DNA of 6,883 bases, taken from contig JAPLWD010000008.1 in the NCBI GenBank assembly GCA_026396775.1, forward strand, positions 1 through 6,883. Reading direction: 5' to 3'. Shown here piece by piece: positions 4,629-6,883 of the stretch (position 1 is the first letter of the stretch; the number at the start of each line of letters is the position of its first letter). This DNA comes from Candidatus Gribaldobacteria bacterium. GTDB taxonomy: Bacteria; Patescibacteriota; Minisyncoccia; Minisyncoccales; CG1-02-41-26. The notes below the pieces were generated by a model. The model was not told the DNA's origin. It saw nothing but the letters and a program-made list of their open reading frames with translations, and ran no database searches. Made by a program: the position numbers and the translations under genes.

Positions 4629-5633
4629 GACTTCATCACTAAACTAAAGCAAAGCGGATTAACTGGTCGAGGTGGAGCAGGCTTTCCAACTTGGCAAAAA
4701 TGGCAAGCTATTCAAGATGCCTCGGGCAATAAAAAATATATTATCTGCAATGCCTCCGAGGGCGAACCTTTTGTCTTGAAAGATAAATATATCTTAGAAA
4801 ATTATCCCCAAGAATTAATCCAAGGTATTAAAATAGCTCTCTCAACTATTTTGCATTCTCAAGCTATTATTTATTTAAATTCAACTTATTACCAGCTTTT
4901 TAAAACCACCTTAGAAAAACTAATTATCTCCTCACCGATTATTTTGTTTCAAGAAAGTGCCGGCTACTTAGGGGGAGAAGAAACCACCCTGTTAAATGTT
5001 ATTGAAGGCAAAAGACTAGAACCACGCATCAAACCCCCCTTTCCAACAGAATCTGGATTATGGGGGCAACCAACCTTGATTAATAATGTTGAAACTTTTT
5101 ACTGGGTGGCTAAAATAGCTCAAAATCAATACACTAACAAGCGTTTCTATTGTATTTTTGGAGACGCTAATCATCAAGGAACTTTTGAGCTACCCAATGA
5201 TTATTCCTTAAAACAAATTTTAAAAGAAACTAACAATTACCCAGATTTTCCTTTTTTCTTGCAAGTGGGTGGCGGAGCCAGCGGTTCCATTATAATGCCC
5301 AATGAACTTGACCAACCCCTTTCGGGAGCAGGTTCAATTATCATTTTTAATAAAGAAACAACTAATATTTTGGATTTAATGAAAGGCTGGGCTGAATTCT
5401 TTTTACGAGAAAACTGCGATCAATGTGTGCCCTGCCGCGAGGGAGTTTATCATATCAACGAAATTTTACAGGCTAAGCTAAAAAAACCCTCTACAGCTAG
5501 TAAAGCAACTTCATCTTTGTTAGATCCTACTTTATTAAAAGATATTTTAACTTCTTTAGCTAAAACTTCCTTTTGCCCATTAGGTAAAGGCGTAGCTATT
5601 CCTTTTACCACAGCCTTACGCAAATTATTTTAA
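4617..5633 (+). CDS. NuoF-like NADH-binding flavoprotein (HydB-like diaphorase subunit)
   Basis: 338 residues, shorter than complex I NuoF (about 445 in E. coli) because the N-terminal 50 or so residues are absent; there is no fused thioredoxin-like or C-terminal ferredoxin domain. Visible features: GLTGRGGAGFPTWQKW at 14-29 (FMN and NADH loop), CNASEGEPFVLKD at 44-56, GYLGGEETTLLNVIEGKR at 116-133 followed by PRIKPPFP and INNVET at 155-160, an SLBB-like stretch at about 188-245, and the [4Fe-4S] site ENCDQCVPCREG with Cys267, 270 and 273 plus Cys320 in SFCPLG. It would take electrons from or give them to NAD(H) through FMN and pass them through the cluster to the partner encoded 3 bases downstream. 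All cofactor motifs are intact. The ATG at 4617 is the only sensible start. A role in a soluble NAD(H)-linked hydrogenase, not complex I, is inferred from that partner. Confidence 0.92.
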   Translation: MLKEDFITKLKQSGLTGRGGAGFPTWQKWQAIQDASGNKKYIICNASEGEPFVLKDKYILENYPQELIQGIKIALSTILHSQAIIYLNSTYYQLFKTTLEKLIISSPIILFQESAGYLGGEETTLLNVIEGKRLEPRIKPPFPTESGLWGQPTLINNVETFYWVAKIAQNQYTNKRFYCIFGDANHQGTFELPNDYSLKQILKETNNYPDFPFFLQVGGGASGSIIMPNELDQPLSGAGSIIIFNKETTNILDLMKGWAEFFLRENCDQCVPCREGVYHINEILQAKLKKPSTASKATSSLLDPTLLKDILTSLAKTSFCPLGKGVAIPFTTALRKLF

Positions 5634-5636
5634 ATT

Positions 5637-6883
5637 ATGCCTCAAGTAATCAATCTAATCATCGATGATCAAAAGATTAAAGCCCTTCAAGGACAGACTA
5701 TTTTAGAAGTGGCTAAAGAAAATGGTATTGAAATCCCCTCTCTATGTTATCACCCCGACTTATCGATTAAAGCTAACTGCCGGCTTTGTTTAGTACAAAT
5801 CAAAGGAGTTAAATCTTTACAAACCGCCTGCTCCACGTTGGCTCAAGAAAGCATGGAGGTTAGCACCGAATCAATCGAAATTACTAAATTAAGAAAAATG
5901 AATTTAGAGCTAATTTTTAGCCAGCACAAAGAAGAATGTGCTGACTGTGTTTGGAATTTTAATTGCCAGCTTTTAACTTTAGCTAAAAAATATAAGCTCC
6001 AAATCACTCGCCTCTTAGATCGAAAATGGGAATTCCCAACTTATCGTTTTGGTTGCGCTTTAGAATTTGATTCTTCTAAGTGTATAGATTGTCGCAATTG
6101 TGTAGAGGTTTGCGATAAACAGCAAGTTAGCCATTTAAAAATTGTGAAAAAAAATAACCTGCAAGAAATAGTACCGGATGATAAAAACCCTTGTATCTAT
6201 TGTGGACAATGTTTAACCCACTGCCCAGCGGGTGCTTTTGAAGGAGTTGGTGAATTTGAAGACATTGAAAAATCTTTAATCGATAAAAGCAAGGTAGTAG
6301 TTTTTCAATTTGCTCCGGCCGTTCGGGTTAGCTTGGGAGAAGAATTTGGCCTAAAAGTTGGCACCGACTTAACCGGCCAAATTATTAACGGTTTAAAACA
6401 ATTAGGGGCTAACTTTGTGTTTGATGTTGCCTGTGGAGCTGATTTTACCACCATTGAAGAAACCACAGAAACCCTAGAAAGATTAAAACAAAAACAAAAA
6501 TTGCCAATGTTTTCTAGTTGTTGCCCAGCTTGGGTGCGCTATCTGGAGGTTTATCACCCCAAATTAATCCCCCACCTCACCACGGTTCGCTCTCCTCATA
6601 TTATCTTGGGTGGAATTTTAAAAAACTATTGGGCTCAAAAAAACGAGATTGATCCAAAAAATTTAATCATTGTTTCAATAATGCCCTGTACAGCCAAAAA
6701 ATATGAAATTACCCGCGAAGAGTTAAAAATTAATGGCCTGAATCCCGTTGATTATATTTTAACCACCCGCGAGCTAGCCAAACTTTTTAAAAAACATAAA
6801 ATCAATCTCGCTCAAACCAAACCCATCAAGCCCGATAATCCTTTTGGTGGTTATTCGGGAGCAGGCGTGATTTACGGCGCTTC
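5637..6883 (+). CDS. [FeFe]-hydrogenase catalytic subunit, NuoG/HydA-like; partial at right edge
   Basis: 415 residues are visible; the C-terminus is cut off. Domains in order: [2Fe-2S] ferredoxin 1-80 with Cys37, 48, 51 and 65; His-Cys3 [4Fe-4S] site His97, Cys101, 104 and 110; two-cluster ferredoxin with Cys149/152/155/159 (CIDCRNCVEVC) and Cys186/189/192/196 (CIYCGQCLTHC); then the H-cluster domain, starting FQFAPAVRVSLGEEFGL. The first two H-cluster motifs are present: SSCCPAW (Cys295 proton-transfer, Cys296 ligand; usual form TSCCPxW) and MPCTAKKYE (Cys351). The Cys296-Cys351 spacing of 55 equals that between Cys300 and Cys355 of Clostridium CpI. The third motif lies beyond the window, so catalytic competence is not fully shown. 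It catalyses H2 formation or uptake, exchanging electrons with the NuoF-like subunit encoded upstream; TAA-ATT-ATG spacing implies coupled translation. The gene carries the complete iron-sulfur wire expected of multisubunit NAD-linked enzymes. Confidence 0.93.
   Translation, partial: MPQVINLIIDDQKIKALQGQTILEVAKENGIEIPSLCYHPDLSIKANCRLCLVQIKGVKSLQTACSTLAQESMEVSTESIEITKLRKMNLELIFSQHKEECADCVWNFNCQLLTLAKKYKLQITRLLDRKWEFPTYRFGCALEFDSSKCIDCRNCVEVCDKQQVSHLKIVKKNNLQEIVPDDKNPCIYCGQCLTHCPAGAFEGVGEFEDIEKSLIDKSKVVVFQFAPAVRVSLGEEFGLKVGTDLTGQIINGLKQLGANFVFDVACGADFTTIEETTETLERLKQKQKLPMFSSCCPAWVRYLEVYHPKLIPHLTTVRSPHIILGGILKNYWAQKNEIDPKNLIIVSIMPCTAKKYEITREELKINGLNPVDYILTTRELAKLFKKHKINLAQTKPIKPDNPFGGYSGAGVIYGA

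Noticed and set aside
4617..6883. Respiratory complex I (NuoF-NuoG)
   Set aside because: The NuoG-like protein continues into an [FeFe]-hydrogenase H-cluster domain with SSCCPAW and MPCTAKKYE, and no membrane Nuo subunits are present.

Overview
The window looks like a piece of a small-genome, AT-rich bacterium, most probably a Patescibacteria (CPR) member. This is inference: the genes are short and tightly packed, Shine-Dalgarno sites are mostly weak or absent, and several proteins (the KMKPK-type partner of an ECF sigma factor, a DUF3850 protein, the CPVC membrane protein, the EGEVWCISKHLLAASMR protein) resemble families I associate with that group. TAA, TAG and TGA all read as stops, so the standard bacterial code fits. 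I see no rRNA, tRNA, CRISPR array, insertion sequence or phage gene.

There are four transcription units. (1) Positions 1-1743, minus strand: a copper or soft-metal handling operon. It holds a fusion protein (HMA domain, DsbD/UreH-like membrane core, cupredoxin, Cys-rich tail) followed by the start of a protein whose first domain is the HMA domain typical of P1B metal ATPases; that gene runs off the left edge. Its promoter has a perfect TATAAT framed by a 7-bp inverted repeat, a good operator candidate. (2) Positions 1787-2980, minus strand: an ECF sigma factor and a three-helix membrane protein with a Cys-rich tail, probably its anti-sigma factor, closed by a clear intrinsic terminator. Two related small hairpins sit at the junction of the two genes and encode the last residues and stop codon of the sigma factor. 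(3) Positions 3003-4605, minus strand: four small genes of unknown role (CPVC membrane protein, 178-aa soluble protein, DUF3850 protein, and a 54-aa membrane protein easily missed), closed by a terminator whose G-U pairs show it acts on the minus strand. (4) From 4586, plus strand: a NuoF-like NADH-binding flavoprotein and, 3 bases later, a NuoG/HydA-like [FeFe]-hydrogenase large subunit cut by the right edge.

Working model: units 1 and 2 form a metal-stress module in which a membrane protein exposes a Cys cluster outside and may hold a sigma factor inside, next to export machinery. Unit 4 would be an NAD(H)-linked hydrogenase disposing of fermentation electrons as H2. Unit 3 faces the hydrogenase across only 42 bases with overlapping opposed promoters, so the two may be regulated against each other. 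The links between units are inference from position only.
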